Positions 11,240 to 21,795 of a stretch of 64,000 nt of DNA are shown piece by piece (position 1 is the first letter of the stretch; the number at the start of each line of letters is the position of its first letter). The notes below the pieces were generated by a model. It was not told the DNA's origin. It did no database searches and was given only the letters and a program-made list of their open reading frames with translations. This DNA is from Valencia hispanica (Eukaryota > Chordata > Actinopteri > Cyprinodontiformes > Valenciidae), in NCBI GenBank assembly GCA_963556495.2, contig OY747703.1:28272296-28336295 (forward strand). Reading direction: 5' to 3'. The translations under genes were made by a program, and so were the position numbers.

Positions 11240-11526
11240 TGTCACGCTGCCCTATTCCTGCCTCATTGTCTTCACCTGTCTGTCTCATCAACCACACCTG
11301 ATCCCACTCACCTCATGCCTTTAAGACCCCTCACTTCCTTTCACTCCCGGCCGGATCATTAGTAATTGTCAATCCCCATGGTGTGTCGTTCTTCCTGCTG
11401 TCTTCCTTCCCTGCCCGATGTCCAGTGTCTCCGTTCACCACCATCATCACGACTTCACTATAATCAACATCCTGCACCTTCCTTCAGCGAGTGCGTTTGG
11501 GTCCATTCTCCACACACCTCGTGACA
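11240..11526 (+). mobile_element. LTR-like insertion, 287 bp, TG...CA ends, 5-bp target duplication
   Basis: It begins TGTCACG and ends CGTGACA (7-bp inverted ends) and is flanked by exact GAAAG copies at 11,235-11,239 and 11,527-11,531. TG...CA termini with a 5-bp duplication fit a solo LTR left by recombination of a Ty3/Gypsy-type retrotransposon. A TATA-like CTTTAAGACC lies inside. No internal coding region or second LTR is seen. It lies next to the L2 ORF1 remnant and so is younger than that LINE. Confidence 0.75.
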
Positions 11527-11531
11527 GAAAG

Positions 11532-12718
11532 TGTCAGTATATATGCATTGTTGCCTTCTACTGAAGGACTTACAAACATCATGTTTGTAAAGTAGAAGTT
11601 ATGAGCCTATGTTGAGCACAAATGAGTCATGTGGATAAAAATATGAATACTTCTTTGTCTTTCTGTAATGTCTTTTAATACTTGAGTTCCAAGACACATG
11701 CTAATTCAAATAAAACAAAGTCCATGGTAGGAGCTTTGAATCTTCTCTCTGTGGGTTTAGCTCTCTACACATATCTATTCAAGTATGCTGGTGTGGTCTG
11801 TGTTTATTAGTGCCGGCCTTTAAAAAGAGGATGGGTAATTTGCATGCAAACTGTCACAGTGTATATCAAGCATGGATTTCATTGAAAGTCAACGGCACTA
11901 CACAAAAACCTACTCATGAAGTGATATTGCAAAAGCAAAATATTAAATGTAACTGAATCAAAATATGAGAATTGAATAAAGTTAAGCATTATAGTTGTTT
12001 TTTGGGGGGATATTGAAGATGTATATGCAAACAAGATTAATGCTTTTTTGCTTTCCTGAAAATATGCAAGTCTTTGTTACACAGAAAAAACATGCTAGGT
12101 GCATACTTGCAAACGTTAATAATCCATCATATTATCCTTAAAATGAATGTTGAGAAGGACGCAAAAAAAGGGCTAGTAACACAGCACAGTTATGTTATTC
12201 AGTATATATATATAGTCCTAATATTAGAAACTACGAAGAAAGGATTTGTGGAAACAGAGTGATATTCACATCCTCTCTTTTGGCGATGCCCTGTTGTCCT
12301 GCTGTTGGAGAGGAGGGCTGCTAAGGCAAAGCTGTTGAGCTGAAAGCTGACCGTTTGCCCAGGACTGCAACAGGGAGAAGAACCCTACTACTAGATTAAT
12401 CGTTACTAGCCACACATCTACAAGGTTTAGCTGCATCTCACGTAGTTGCTGCTTAGCCGATCAGCAAACCACAGCTGCATTTACCTCTTTGATGCTGACT
12501 TTTCCCCAAACAACGGATTCACCCTTCTATGGGAACTAAGAATTGTTCAAATAAGGTTGTGTCTGGGCAGAGATAAAGTAGCTTAGGTGTTTTTGCTGCA
12601 TTTGTAAAATTGCTTCAGATTCTCTAGATTGGATGGTTACGGACAGACCGTTTGGCTTGTGGTATAAACAATATTTTTAAAAGGTTATTGACCAAGTTAT
12701 TTTTAGGGCTACAAGATA
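11532..12718. other. AT-rich stretch, nothing recognised
   Basis: Short frames only. A small inverted pair (CATCATGTTTGTAAAG region near 11,578) is too weak to name. Confidence 0.45.
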
Positions 12719-12720
12719 TA

Positions 12721-14310
12721 CAGGTCCTTCTCAAAAAATTTGCATATTGTGATAAAGTTCATTATTTTCCATAATGTAATGATAAAAATTTACCTTTCAT
12801 ATATTTTAGATTCATTGCACACCAACTGAAATATTTCAGGTCTTTTATTGTCTTAAAACTGATGATTTTGGCATACAGCTCATGAAAACCCAAAATTCCT
12901 ATCTCAAAAAATTAGCATATTTCATCCGACCAATAAACGAAAAGTGTATTCAATACAAAAAAAGTCAACCTTCAAATAATTATGTCCAGTTATGCACTCA
13001 ATACTTGGTTGGGAATCCTTTTGCAGAAATGACTGCTTCAATGCGGCGTGGCATGGATGCAATCAGCCTGTGGCACTGCTGAGGTGTTATGGAGGCCCAG
13101 GATGCTTCGATAGCGGCCTTAAGCTCATCCAGAGTGTTGGGTCTTACGTCTCTCAACTTCCTCTTCACAATATCCCACAGATTCTCTATGGGGTTCAGGT
13201 CAGGAGAGTTGGCAGGCCAATTGAGCACAGTAATACCATGGTCAGTAAACCATTTACCAGTGGTTTTGGCACTGTGAGCAGGTGCCAGGTCGTGCTGAAA
13301 AATGAAATCTTCATCTCCATAAAGCTTTTCAGCAGATGGACGCATGAATTGCTCCAAAATCTCCTGATAGCTAGCTGGATTGACCCTGCCCTTGATAAAA
13401 CACAGTGGACCAACACCAGCAGCTGACATGGCACCCCAGACCATCACTGACTGTGGGTACTTGACACTGGACTTCAGGCATTTTGGCATTTCCTTCTCCA
13501 CAGTCTTCCTCCAGAATCTGGCACCTTGATTTCTGAATGACATGCAAAATTTGCTTTCATCCGAAAAAAGTACTTTGGACCACTGAGCAACAGTCCAGTG
13601 CTGCTTCTCTGTAGCCCAGGTCAGGCGCTTCTGCCGCTGTTTCTGGTTCAAAAGTGGCTTGTAGCCCATTTCCTGCACACGCCTGTGCACGGTGGCTCTG
13701 GATGTTTCTACTCCAGACTCAGTCCACTGCTTCCGCAGGTCCCCCAAGGTCTGGAATTGGTCCTTCTCCACAATCTTCCTCAGGGTCCGGTCACCTCTTC
13801 TCGTTGTGCAGCGTTTTCTGCCACACTTTTTCCTTCCCACAGACTTCCCACTGAGGTGCCATGATACAGCACTCTGGGAACAGCCTATTCATTCAAAAAT
13901 TTATTTCTGTGTCTTACCCTCTTGCTTGAGGGTGTCAATGATGGCCTTCTGGGCAGCAGTCAGGTCGGCAGTCTTACCCATGATTGCAGTTTTGAGTAAT
14001 TAACCAGGCTGGGAGTTTTTAAAAGCCTCAGGAATCTTTTGCAGGTGTTTAGAGTTAATTAGTTTATTCAGATGATTAGGTTAATAGCTCGTTTAGAGAA
14101 CCTTTTCATGATATGCTAATTTTTTGAGATAGGAATTTTGGGTTTTCATGAGCTGTATGCCAAAATCATCAGTTTAAAAAAAATAAAAGACCTGAAATAT
14201 TTCAGTTGTTGTGCAATGAATCAAAAATATATGAAAGTCAAATTTTTATCATTACATTATGGAAAAGAATGAACTTTATCACAATATGCTAATTTTTTGA
14301 GAAGGACCTG
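12721..14310 (-). mobile_element. Tc1-like DNA transposon, nearly complete, 1,590 bp
   Basis: Both ends read CAGGTCCTTCTC outward-in and are flanked by TA at 12,719-12,720 and 14,311-14,312, the Tc1/mariner target duplication. The inverted repeats extend about 200 bp, including the shared stretches GATAAAGTTCATT, TGAAATATTTCAGGTCTTTT and TTTTGGCATACAGCTCATGA. Between them lies a minus-strand transposase relic. The two inverted repeats remain very similar, which suggests fairly recent insertion. A truncated sister copy lies at 25,438-25,734. Confidence 0.95.
12998..13981 (-). pseudogene. Tc1-like transposase (DD34E), disabled near its N-terminus
   Basis: The long frame 13,840-12,998 gives 280 residues with a helix-turn-helix part and GRKRCTT linker, then the catalytic triad: Asp94 in LFSDESKF, Asp184 in FQHDLAPAH, and Glu219 in SPDLNPIENLW. 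There are 34 residues between the last two, the Tc1 DD34E spacing. It cuts and rejoins the element at its inverted repeats. The natural start appears to be the ATG at 13,981-13,979 (MGKTADLTAAQKAIIDTLKQ follows), but two in-frame stops at 13,903-13,901 and 13,891-13,889 cut the first DNA-binding helices from the rest. The catalytic part ends with an intact stop. Probably inactive unless translation restarts internally. Confidence 0.93.
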
Positions 14311-14312
14311 TA

Positions 14313-14974
14313 GTCTGTGAGGAATCAGTGGCTGTGTGCCGGGGTATGGGTGTGTTAGTGTCTCCTACCTCTCTGCAAGCTGTAACTGGCAGGAGCTGCA
14401 CCAGTTGTACACAATCAGTTTCATCAACCCGGCTGCTCAAAAGATGAATGATCCCTGATGCTGACGCCAGATGGTTCTTGCTCTTAGCAGGGTAACAAGG
14501 CTGAATACTCGTCATCAATTTCAAGTCCATGGTTTGAATTTTTCTGAAAGTGAAACTTATCTTCCTTGTCCTCCTCAAAGGTTCCGCTCCTGGATGTTTC
14601 TTTCCACGTCCTCGATCCCTTGTTGTAATCCTTGGTACTCAGTTTTTAAACATATTCACTGCTAACCACTCTTGCCAATCTCCTGCCTGTCAACCCTCTA
14701 ACGTCATTCCATCTGCAGTAAAGATACATCGGATAAATCACCATGTTAGACACCAGTCCCCAGCCGATTTCAGCCACTGTTTTCTACTAACTTCCTCCAA
14801 GTGACTCGACATCCAGATTTTCGCTACTTCTTCACATCAGATTAATTTCTAAAAGAACCCAATTCTAAGATTAAATAAAATGTTCTACATATTTTGATAG
14901 TTATCAATAATTATCGATGTCGATCTATTGTATTAATTAATTCTCATACTTTAGAGATAAGCTGTTTCCTTCAT
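14313..14974. other. Spacer between Tc1 element and L2
   Basis: Short frames without motifs. No repeat recognised. Confidence 0.4.
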
Positions 14975-16257
14975 AATAGACTGAGTGTTTGGACTTTCTG
15001 GTACAGTACTTGGCTGGTTCGAGTCTTACCTAAAGAACAGGGACTTCTTTGTTTCGAAAGGAAACTTTTCATCAGAACGAACAGAAATCACATGTGGGGT
15101 GCCCCAGGGCTCCATCCTGGGGCCCCTCTTATTTAATATCTACATGCTCCCACTAGCCCAGATTATAACAACCAATAATATTAGCTACCATAACTATACA
15201 GATGATACTCAGCTCTACATTACAATGTCACCAGGTGACTTTTAACCCATCCAAACCCTAAGTACATGCATTGAACAAATCAATGGATGGATGTGCCATA
15301 ACTTTCTCCAGCTGAACAGAAACAAAACAGAAGTAATTACTTTTGGACCTAAAGAGGAAAGATCAATAGTCTGCACACAGCTCCAGTTAATAAAGCTAGA
15401 AACTACTGATCAGGCCTAAAAACTAAGTGTAGTTATGGACTCAGACCTGAACCTCCAGGGTCACACAAAGGCAATAACAAGGTCAGCCTTCTATTGCCTG
15501 AAGAAAATTGCTAGGATTAAAGGACTGATGTCACAGCAGGACCTCGAAAAACTCATCCATGCGTTTATCATTAGTTGGATTGATTACTGCAACAGCGTTC
15601 TCACAGGTCTTCCTAAAAAGTCAATTAGATAGCTGCAGCTGATCCAGAACGCTGCTGCTCGTATCCTCACTAGAACCAGGAAAGTAGAGCACATCATGCC
15701 AGTTCTAAAGTCCTTACACTGGCTCCCTGTAGCTCAGAAAATATACTTCAAAATACTTTTACTAGTTTACAAATCATTGAATGGCTTAGCACCAAAGTAT
15801 ATTGAAGATCTACTGTTACTATACCAACCCACCAGAACACTCAGGTCCTATAAATCCAGTCTACTCCACATCCCTAGAATTAGAAGCAAACATGGAGAAG
15901 CAGCTTTCAGTTTCTATGGTCCTCGAATCTGGAACAAACTTCCAGACAACTCCAAAGCTGCTGAAACACAGTTCTTTTAAATCACAACTAAAAACATATC
16001 TGTTTAGAGCTGCCTTTGAGTAATGCTTTGATGTATCATGTTTTGTGTATGTGTTATGCTGTGTTGCTGTTTTTGCATTATATGCTTTGTAATGCCTTGA
16101 TGTATCTGTGTATGCTTCTTGCTTTATTGCTGTTTTTACTTTATATACTTTCTCTGTGTTTTACTGCTATTTTTATTTTCCCATATAATCATGTAAAGCA
16201 CCTTGAATTACCTTGTTGTTGAAAGTGTGGTATACAAATAAAATTGCCTTGCCTTGT
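14975..16257 (+). mobile_element. 5'-truncated L2-type LINE, plus strand
   Basis: It starts inside the RT core, runs through the RT C-terminus, and ends with an AT-rich 3' tail finishing in AATAAAATTGCCTTGCCTTG. The same tail recurs at 17,938-18,170. Loss of the 5' part is the usual outcome of incomplete reverse transcription. It is a third L2 subfamily, distinct from the two at 5,769-11,200. Confidence 0.88.
14985..16020 (+). pseudogene. L2 reverse transcriptase fragment
   Basis: Consecutive frames read [34 protein letters not shown], then [11 protein letters not shown]. The usual YADD box is YTDD here, keeping both catalytic Asp residues. Stops follow at about 15,243, 15,417 and 15,632, each within otherwise continuous L2 homology: LNLQGHTKAITRSAFYCLKK, LIHAFIISWIDYCNSVL, LQLIQNAAARILTRTRK, LHWLPVAQKIYFKILLLVYK, and RIRSKHGEAAFSFYGPRIWN near the end. 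A final stop after KAAETQFF (about 15,980) falls a few residues before the expected C-terminus. Non-functional, but useful as an in-window reference for what the 6,482-7,036 copy has lost. Confidence 0.9.
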
Positions 16258-17486
16258 CTATGCAATTGTCTTCTTAACACACCTTTGTAGGAAAAACAGT
16301 CCCAGTTTATATCCAAAGATAAATAATCCAATCAATCCAATTATATGGTCATATAAATACATTCTAATATGATCCAAGTTATAATGCAGGGCTGTCAAAT
16401 TAAGCCTGCGGTGTCAATTTGTAAAAAGTTATCAAATAAACCCTGGCCAATTGTCATTGGCTGTAAAGCCATCCCTCCTCTAGGCATGTGGTGACAGTAG
16501 ATAGGAACAACCTTCTTTTAGCAGGAAGAGACCTCCAGAACAGCCAGCCTCAATATGATCAATATATCATAGTGATCATGTTATCTTAGTTTCTGTGACA
16601 AGCAGCTATAGACTGATTTGGCTAAATAACCAGAAGTCGAGCCGCAGCCATTACTGCAGTGACAGCTCCCCATCGGGCAGGCGTAGGCGCTGTGCTTTAA
16701 GCAGGCATTTGACTATAAGCTGCAAGAAGTGGACCTATACTCTTTAGCGAACATGTCTAGGAAGGCTTGGAGGATGTCTTCAGTCATCGGCTGTTCTAAT
16801 AACAGCAGAAAACTCCAGATTTGGAAGAAAACATAGTGCAAGATACACAGGCCCTTACTTAACAATTACTGTCCATGTAGACCGTACAGTTCACACAGGT
16901 TTCCTGGGTGACCCGAGGACTAAGATGTTCGCCACAAGAGGATAAAGAACATAAACAGAAAGAATTTTGTTCCAAATAAAACGGCACAAGTTTTTCTTAT
17001 CATGCCACAATAACTAGCATTCAGATTAGCAAACAGCTAACTTAAATCTAGCTATCGCTACTGGCTAACGATTGCTATTTAATGTTTACACTGTGCAACT
17101 CGTATTAGTTTCCAAGCAGGTGTTTACAACTTTCAGTGCAAGTTGGCCCCAGTTCATGGAAAATAGGGTACTGTTGTCTGATATCGTCAGGTGTGTTAAT
17201 AACGATCTATGAACCACACAACTGAGGTTGACGGAAATAAAAAAGCTTATGTTACTCAGGTGGTTACTCATAATCAACGCATAGTGCATAGTGCATAGTG
17301 CACGTTAAAACCACAACATACATTTCTTTGTAAATACACACTGGCAACCTGATACATCCATGCTGGCAACCCAGAAAGTGACGATGGACGTGACCAAGCA
17401 ATGATTGGTCATCCTTTTTGCTGGTAAATACTAGAGTAGCATTGAAGAAAACACATTAGCCTAAACATTTCCAGAGTGCGGCAGTT
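16258..17486. other. Spacer; possible hAT left end at 16,387
   Basis: No coding homology. CAGGGCTGTCAAATTAAGCC at 16,387 resembles a hAT terminus and could be the left end of the relic whose exons begin at 17,487, but the flanking 8 bases (TTATAATG) match those after 22,702 (TCATGTGG) at only 4 of 8 positions. Confidence 0.35.
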
Positions 17487-17568
17487 ATGTCTAAAATAAT
17501 TTATCCTTCTGGTGCTGAAAAACGTAAGAAGAAACGGACTGAAGAAGAATAGAAACAACAATTGCAAG
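17487..17568 (+). pseudogene. hAT transposase relic, exon 1
   Basis: From the ATG, it reads MSKIIYPSGAEKRKKKRTEE, a basic start with the SGAEKRKKK pattern common at the N-terminus of MYM-like hAT transposases. A TAG at 17,550-17,552 interrupts it. The piece ends CAATTGCAAG followed by GTAAAA, a good splice donor, in phase 1. Confidence 0.5.
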
Positions 17569-17937
17569 GTAAAATGTCTGTTTTGATATTGAAGCTAAAG
17601 GACATGCGACTAGGTAGGTTGACATTATCTTGCCAATGTGTCAAATAGCGTTAAGTTGTCTTACTCCCTATAATGATTATAATGTTTGATAGCATTCTTG
17701 GTGTATACTAGCAGCTGCAATAGGGTTATCTACCTGGCAACAGCGCCCCTCTGTAGATAAAATAACACACGCTAGCGCGCACATTTCTGTTACCTTTTAC
17801 TCATTGGGAAAAGGACATATTTTTTACATTAATGCAATAGGAGGCTCTGAGAATACATGTTCGGAACAACCTCGGCCCTCAGGTGCATCAAATGTTTAGG
17901 TGATTGCACTAAACTCTTACAGTAAATTCCAGTGATA

Positions 17938-18170
17938 ATCTCCCTTACTATCATGTTTTGTGTATTCTTGTTTTACTGCTTTTTTTACATTATTTACTTT
18001 GTAATGCTTTGATGAATCTGTGCGTGCTTCTTGCTTTATTGCTGTTTTTACTTTAAATGCTTTGTCTGTGTTTTACTGCTATTTTTATTTTACCACTTAA
18101 TCATGTAAAGCACCTTGAATTACCTTGTTGTTGAAAGTGTGCTATAAAAATAAAATTGCCTTGCCTTACA
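17938..18170 (+). mobile_element. L2 3' tail fragment
   Basis: It parallels 16,033-16,255: TCATGTTTTGTGTAT, TTTACTGCTATTTTTATTTT, CATGTAAAGCACCTTGAATT, and the ending AATAAAATTGCCTTGCCTT. Only the 3' untranslated region is present, so this is a very short 5'-truncated insertion of the same subfamily. Confidence 0.88.
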
Positions 18171-18252
18171 ATTTAATTAAAATATGTTGTAATTTATGAA
18201 AGATGTATTAAAAATAAAAATAAATATGTTAATGTATTTATATTGATACTTG

Positions 18253-18253
<1 letters not shown>

Positions 18254-18348
<95 letters not shown>
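18254..18348. repeat. (AT)n microsatellite, about 95 bp
   Basis: Uninterrupted AT dinucleotides, immediately followed by the RTE-like tail at 18,349. It would form a cruciform or slipped structure readily and is prone to length change. Confidence 0.97.
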
Positions 18349-18350
<2 letters not shown>

Positions 18351-18472
18351 GATGGACTGGCGACCTGTTCAGGGTGTACCTTGCCTCTCGCTCCATGACA
18401 GCTGGAGATAGGCACCAACCCCCCCCACAACCCTGTATAGGAATGACGGGTACAGAAAATGGATGGATGGGT
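18349..18472 (+). mobile_element. RTE-like LINE 3' tail
   Basis: It reads GGATGGACTGGCGACCTGTT, then ATGACAGCTGGAGATAGGCA, and ends AAAATGGATGGATGGG. The ATGG/GATG repeated tail is characteristic of fish RTE-type LINEs. A minus-strand copy of the same family lies at 27,391-27,488. No protein part is present. Confidence 0.75.
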
Positions 18473-18661
18473 ATATCTTGTGTGTGTTTGGATTCTAAGG
18501 AGCTATATACAAGTACTTTGGTGTTGGAGGTGGAGTGCCTTTCTCCTCCCAAGTTATCAATGATGTCCCTGAAGATACAATTCATGGTAATATCTGAAAA
18601 TTGATTGTGCATTACTACATCACAATTTATATGAGTGTCCTTATTTTCCTATATAAATTAG

Positions 18662-18704
18662 CCGGTAAAGAGAACCCCGATGAAGGGGACACGATTGATT
18701 GCTG
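18662..18704 (+). pseudogene. hAT transposase relic, possible exon 2
   Basis: Preceded by TATAAATTAG (acceptor) and followed by GTAATT (donor). Joined in phase to exon 1 it reads AGKENPDEGDTIDC. Its own donor phase (2) does not fit exon 3 (needs 1), so a base change or a different donor is needed. Short and therefore uncertain. Confidence 0.35.
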
Positions 18705-18887
18705 GTAATTGATTGCTATATCCAAGTAACCTCAAATGTACTATGTAGACCCAAATAAAACCAATAAAAAGTAGATTACATGGTTGTATGTTCCATAAGA
18801 CCATGTAATTTACTTTTTATTGAAGTTGTAAAAACTCTTGTTTTCTATCTTGTTTTTCTGCTTATGCTGAAAACCCTGTCACTCTAG

Positions 18888-18914
18888 CTGAAGAGGATTG
18901 TACTGTTGTCAAAG
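18888..18914 (+). pseudogene. hAT transposase relic, possible exon 3
   Basis: Bounded by CACTCTAG (acceptor) and GTATTA (donor). It reads EEDCTVVK, and its end phase fits exon 4. Only 27 bases long, so the call depends on its neighbours. Confidence 0.3.
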
Positions 18915-19014
18915 GTATTATAGTTTCAGCACCCTTTTTGGTTTGCTAATATTTGTTTCCACATAAACATGAAGTTCACAATATTGTTGTTCTGTTATTT
19001 TGTTTTAATTTCCA

Positions 19015-19325
19015 TGTTCAAGCATAAAGGTGTCCATATGTGCACTTGGCACCAGGACACCCTAGGCCGCAGCTCGATGATCGACTTGGTTGTCGTCTCA
19101 TCAGATCTGCGGCCACATGTTTTGGACACTCGGGTGAAGAGAGGGGCTGATCTGTCCACTGACCACTACCTGGTGGTGAGTTGGCTCCGATGGTGGGGGA
19201 GGACGCCGGACAGACCTGGAAAGCCCAAACGTGTTGTGAGGGTCTGCTGGGAACGTCTGGCAGAGTCTCCTGTCAGAAGGAGCTTCAACTCACACCTCCG
19301 GCAGAACTTCGTCTGGGGACATTGA
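19015..19325 (+). pseudogene. Rex3-like endonuclease, C-terminal fragment
   Basis: It reads CTWHQDTLGRSSMIDLVVVS, then DLRPHVLDTRVKRGADLSTD and HYLVVSWLRWWG. The SMIDLVVVS and DLSTDHYLV blocks are the last two motifs of the apurinic-type endonuclease (the catalytic Asp-His is the TDH triplet). The N-terminal catalytic Asn and Glu are lost to truncation. A stop at 19,323-19,325 ends the frame early within the linker. Confidence 0.85.
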
Positions 19326-19331
19326 GTCCGA

Positions 19332-19870
19332 GTGGACCATGTTCCGCCCCTCCATTGTCGAGGTGCCTGTCACGGCGGCAACCCCCGAACCCGCTGGTGG
19401 ACACCGGCGGTAAGGGATGCTGTCAGGCTGAAGAAGGAGTCCTATCGGGCCTTTCTGGCTTGTGGGACCCCTGAAGCAGCTGATAGGTACCGGCGGGCCA
19501 GGGGGAGTGTGACTCGGATGGTTGCTGAGGCAAAAACTCGGGCGTGGGAGGAGTTTGGAGAGGCCATGAAGAACGACTTCCGTATGGCTTTGAACCGATT
19601 CTGGTCCTCAATCCGGGGTCTCAGGGAGGGAAGCGGTCTGCCACCAACACTGTTTTCAGTGGGGATGGTGTGCTGCTGACCTCGACGGGGGACGTTTTGG
19701 ATCGGCCAATGGAATACTTCGAAGACCTCCTCAAGCCCACCGGCATGCCTCACAATCTGGAAGCAGAGTTTGGGGACTTTGGGTCGGGCTCTCCAATCTC
19801 TGGTGCTGAGGTCACCGAGGTCTTTAAAAAGCTCCTCGGTGGCAAGGCTCCAGGGGTGAATGAGATTTGA
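19332..19870 (+). pseudogene. Rex3-like linker and RT N-terminus, two frames
   Basis: The first frame (to 19,679) includes GGNPRTRWWTPAVRDAVRLK and KTRAWEEFGEAMKNDFRMAL. The second (from about 19,620) continues with ATNTVFSGDGVLLTSTGDVL, FEDLLKPTG and AEVTEVFKKLLGGKAPGVNEI. The change of frame near 19,620-19,650 is a frameshift. A TGA at 19,868-19,870 then replaces the expected residue after GVNEI. Confidence 0.85.
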
Positions 19871-19897
19871 CTGGAGTTCCTCTGGGCTCTGGATGTT

Positions 19898-20905
19898 GTG
19901 GGGCTGTGTTGGTTAACACGGCTCTGCAACATTGCGTGGACATCGGGGGCAGTTCCCTTGGATTGGCAGACCGGGGTGGTGGTCCCCCTGTTTAAAAAGG
20001 GGGACCACAGAGTGTGTTCCAACTACAGGGGGATCACACTTCTGAGCCTCCCTGTTAAGGTCTATTCAGGGGTTCTGGAGAGGAGGGTCGACCCTCGGAT
20101 CCAGGAGGAACAATGCGGTTTTCGTCCTGGCCGTGGAGCACTGGACCAGCTCTACACCCTCAGCAGGGTCCTGGAGGGTGCGTGGGAGTTCGCCCAACCG
20201 GTCTACATGTGTTTTGTGGGCTTGGAGAAGACATTCAACCGTGTCCCTCGGGGAGCTCTGTGGGGGGTACTCCGGGAGTATGGGGTACCGGGCCCCTTGA
20301 TACGGGCTGTTAGGTCCCTGTACCACCGTTGCCAGAGTTTGGTTCGCATTGCCGGCAGTAAGTCGGGCTTGTTTTCTGTGAGAGTTGGACTCCACCAAGG
20401 TTGCCCATTGTCACCGATCCGGTTCATTACTTCTATGGACGGGATTTCTAAGTGCAGCCAAGGTGTTGAGGGGATACGTTTTGGTGGCCTCAGGATCGGG
20501 TCTCTGCTTTTTGCAGTTGACGTGGTCCTGATGGCTTCATCGGAACGTGATCTACAGCTTTCGCTGGAGCGGTTCGCAGCCGAGTGTGAAGCGACTGGGA
20601 TGAGAATCAGCACCTCCAAATCCGAGGCCATGGTCTTGAGCCGGAAAAGGGTGGGGTGCCTTCTCCGGGTCGGGGATGAGGTCCTTCCCCAAGTGGAGGA
20701 GTTTAAGTATCTGGGGGTCTTGTTCACGAATGAGGGAAAATTAGAGCGGAAGATCGATAGACATATTGGTAGGGCATCTGCAGTTATGCAGGCACTGTAC
20801 CAGTCTGTCATGGTGAAGAGAGAGCTGAGCCAAAAGGCGAAGCTCTCAATTTACCGGTCAATCTCATTTCTATCCTCATCTATGGTCACGAACTCTGGGG
20901 GGTGA
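19898..20905 (+). pseudogene. Rex3-like reverse transcriptase core
   Basis: 335 residues with the polymerase motifs: GVVVPLFKKGDHRVCSNYRG (about 26-45), EEQCGFRPGRGALDQLYTLS (about 70-89), VYMCFVGLEKTFNRVP (motif A, usually DLEKAFDRVP), GLHQGCPLSPIRFI (about 163-176), and LLFAVDVVLMASS. Motif A has lost both usual Asp residues (GLEKTFN), and the FADD box is FAVD, losing the first catalytic Asp. So the enzyme is dead on chemistry as well as by frameshift. The C-terminal part includes LERFAAECEATGMRISTSKS and EEFKYLGVLFTNEGK. The frame shifts at about 20,900. Confidence 0.9.
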
Positions 20906-21282
20906 CCGAAAGAACGAGATCACTGATACAAGTGGCTGAAATGAGTTTCCTCTGTAGAGTGTCTGGGCTCTCCCTTAGAGATAGGTTGAGAAGCTCAGTC
21001 ATCCGAAGGGGGCTCAGAGTAGAGCCGCTGCTCCTCCACATCAAAAGGAGTCAGTTGAGGTGGCTCGGGCATCTGGTCAGGATTCCTCCTGGATGCCTCC
21101 CTGTTGAGGTGTTTCAGGCACGTCCCACCAGGAGGAGGCCCTGGGGAAGACCCAGGACACGCTGGAGGGACTATGTTTCTCGGCTGGCCTGGGAACGCCT
21201 TGGGATTCATCCCAAGGAGCTAGCCCAAGTGGCTGGGGAGAGGGAAGTATGGATCTCTTTGCTTAAGCTGCTTCCCCCGTGA
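20902..21282 (+). pseudogene. Rex3-like ORF C-terminal domain
   Basis: 126 residues: MTERTRSLIQVAEMSFLCRV, SLRDRLRSSVIRRGLRVEPL, QLRWLGHLVRIPPGCLP, then RRPWGRPRTRWRDYVSRLAW and a terminal KLLPP. This is the standard RTE C-terminus following the polymerase. It overlaps the previous frame by 4 bases only because of a frameshift. The stop is followed directly by the short 3' UTR. Confidence 0.88.
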
Positions 21283-21319
21283 TCCGACCCCGGATAAGCG
21301 GAAGAAAATGGATGGATAA

Positions 21320-21611
21320 AAAGTAGTTGACGGTTCTAGATTGCGTCCATTTTTTGAAAATGTGCGAGTTAAGATTTTATGTGGTCACATTTGTGCGAGT
21401 GCATGGTCATGTACTATTCAGTTAAATTCCCGCATAAATCTTCCTGCATTGAACTTGTTTTAGCGCCTGCCAAAGTGAATGTTTGTCCAGCCAAAATAAT
21501 AAATGTGCCAAAATTAAAGAGCTCTGGAATGTTTATTTGCACTTCTGTGAAGTTATTGCCCCTGGCAACGGATAACGCCTCATACCATCATTGCTCCAAA
21601 TAGGACTTTAG
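21320..21611. other. Intron-like remainder of the hAT relic
   Basis: AT-rich, no motif, between the LINE tail and exon 4. It ends ACTTTAG, a usable splice acceptor. Confidence 0.35.
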
Positions 21612-21795
21612 ATGAAGAACAGCCTTCAAGTTCAGGAGCTACTGAATCAAATCCCGTTGATCCAGCACTGTGGTTGTCTAAACCTGTCGACAAAGTATGG
21701 ACAGATATAATCCACCAAGGTCCTTTTCACATTGGCGGAGACATTGAATTTCCAAAATCACCCTCAAACAGAAGTTTCAATCATTTCTATAATAT
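21612..21795 (+). pseudogene. hAT transposase relic, exon 4
   Basis: Starting after ACTTTAG in the phase set by exon 3, it reads DEEQPSSSGATESNPVDPAL, then WLSKPVDKVWTDIIHQGPFH and IGGDIEFPKSPSNRSFNHFY. The S/P-rich stretch, DPALW, KGP-like block, and FP-x-R-F-Y end resemble the region just before the zinc-binding TTF-type domain in MYM-like hAT transposases. The reading then breaks into AT-rich sequence, so the zinc finger and catalytic domain are absent. Confidence 0.5.

Larger units (their letters stand above)
19015..21319 (+). mobile_element. RTE-clade (Rex3-like) LINE, 5'-truncated, 2.3 kb
   Basis: It starts within the endonuclease domain and continues through linker, RT and C-terminal domain to a very short 3' untranslated region (about 36 bp) that ends GGATAAGCGGAAGAAAATGG ATGGAT. 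A minimal 3' UTR with a GATG-type tail is the known form of Rex3/RTE elements in fish. GC content is clearly higher than in the flanks. It lies inside the hAT relic, so it arrived later. Frameshifts and stops make it inactive. Confidence 0.85.

Noticed and set aside
12992..13426. Plus-strand frames opposite the Tc1 transposase
   Set aside because: They are antisense shadows of the conserved transposase.
18238..18612. Open frames rich in Tyr-Ile repeats across AT tracts (also at 44,094 and 55,496)
   Set aside because: They are translations of (AT)n microsatellites and RTE tails with no real coding signature.
20203..20811. 202-residue minus-strand frame
   Set aside because: Antisense shadow of the Rex3-like RT; no independent domain.
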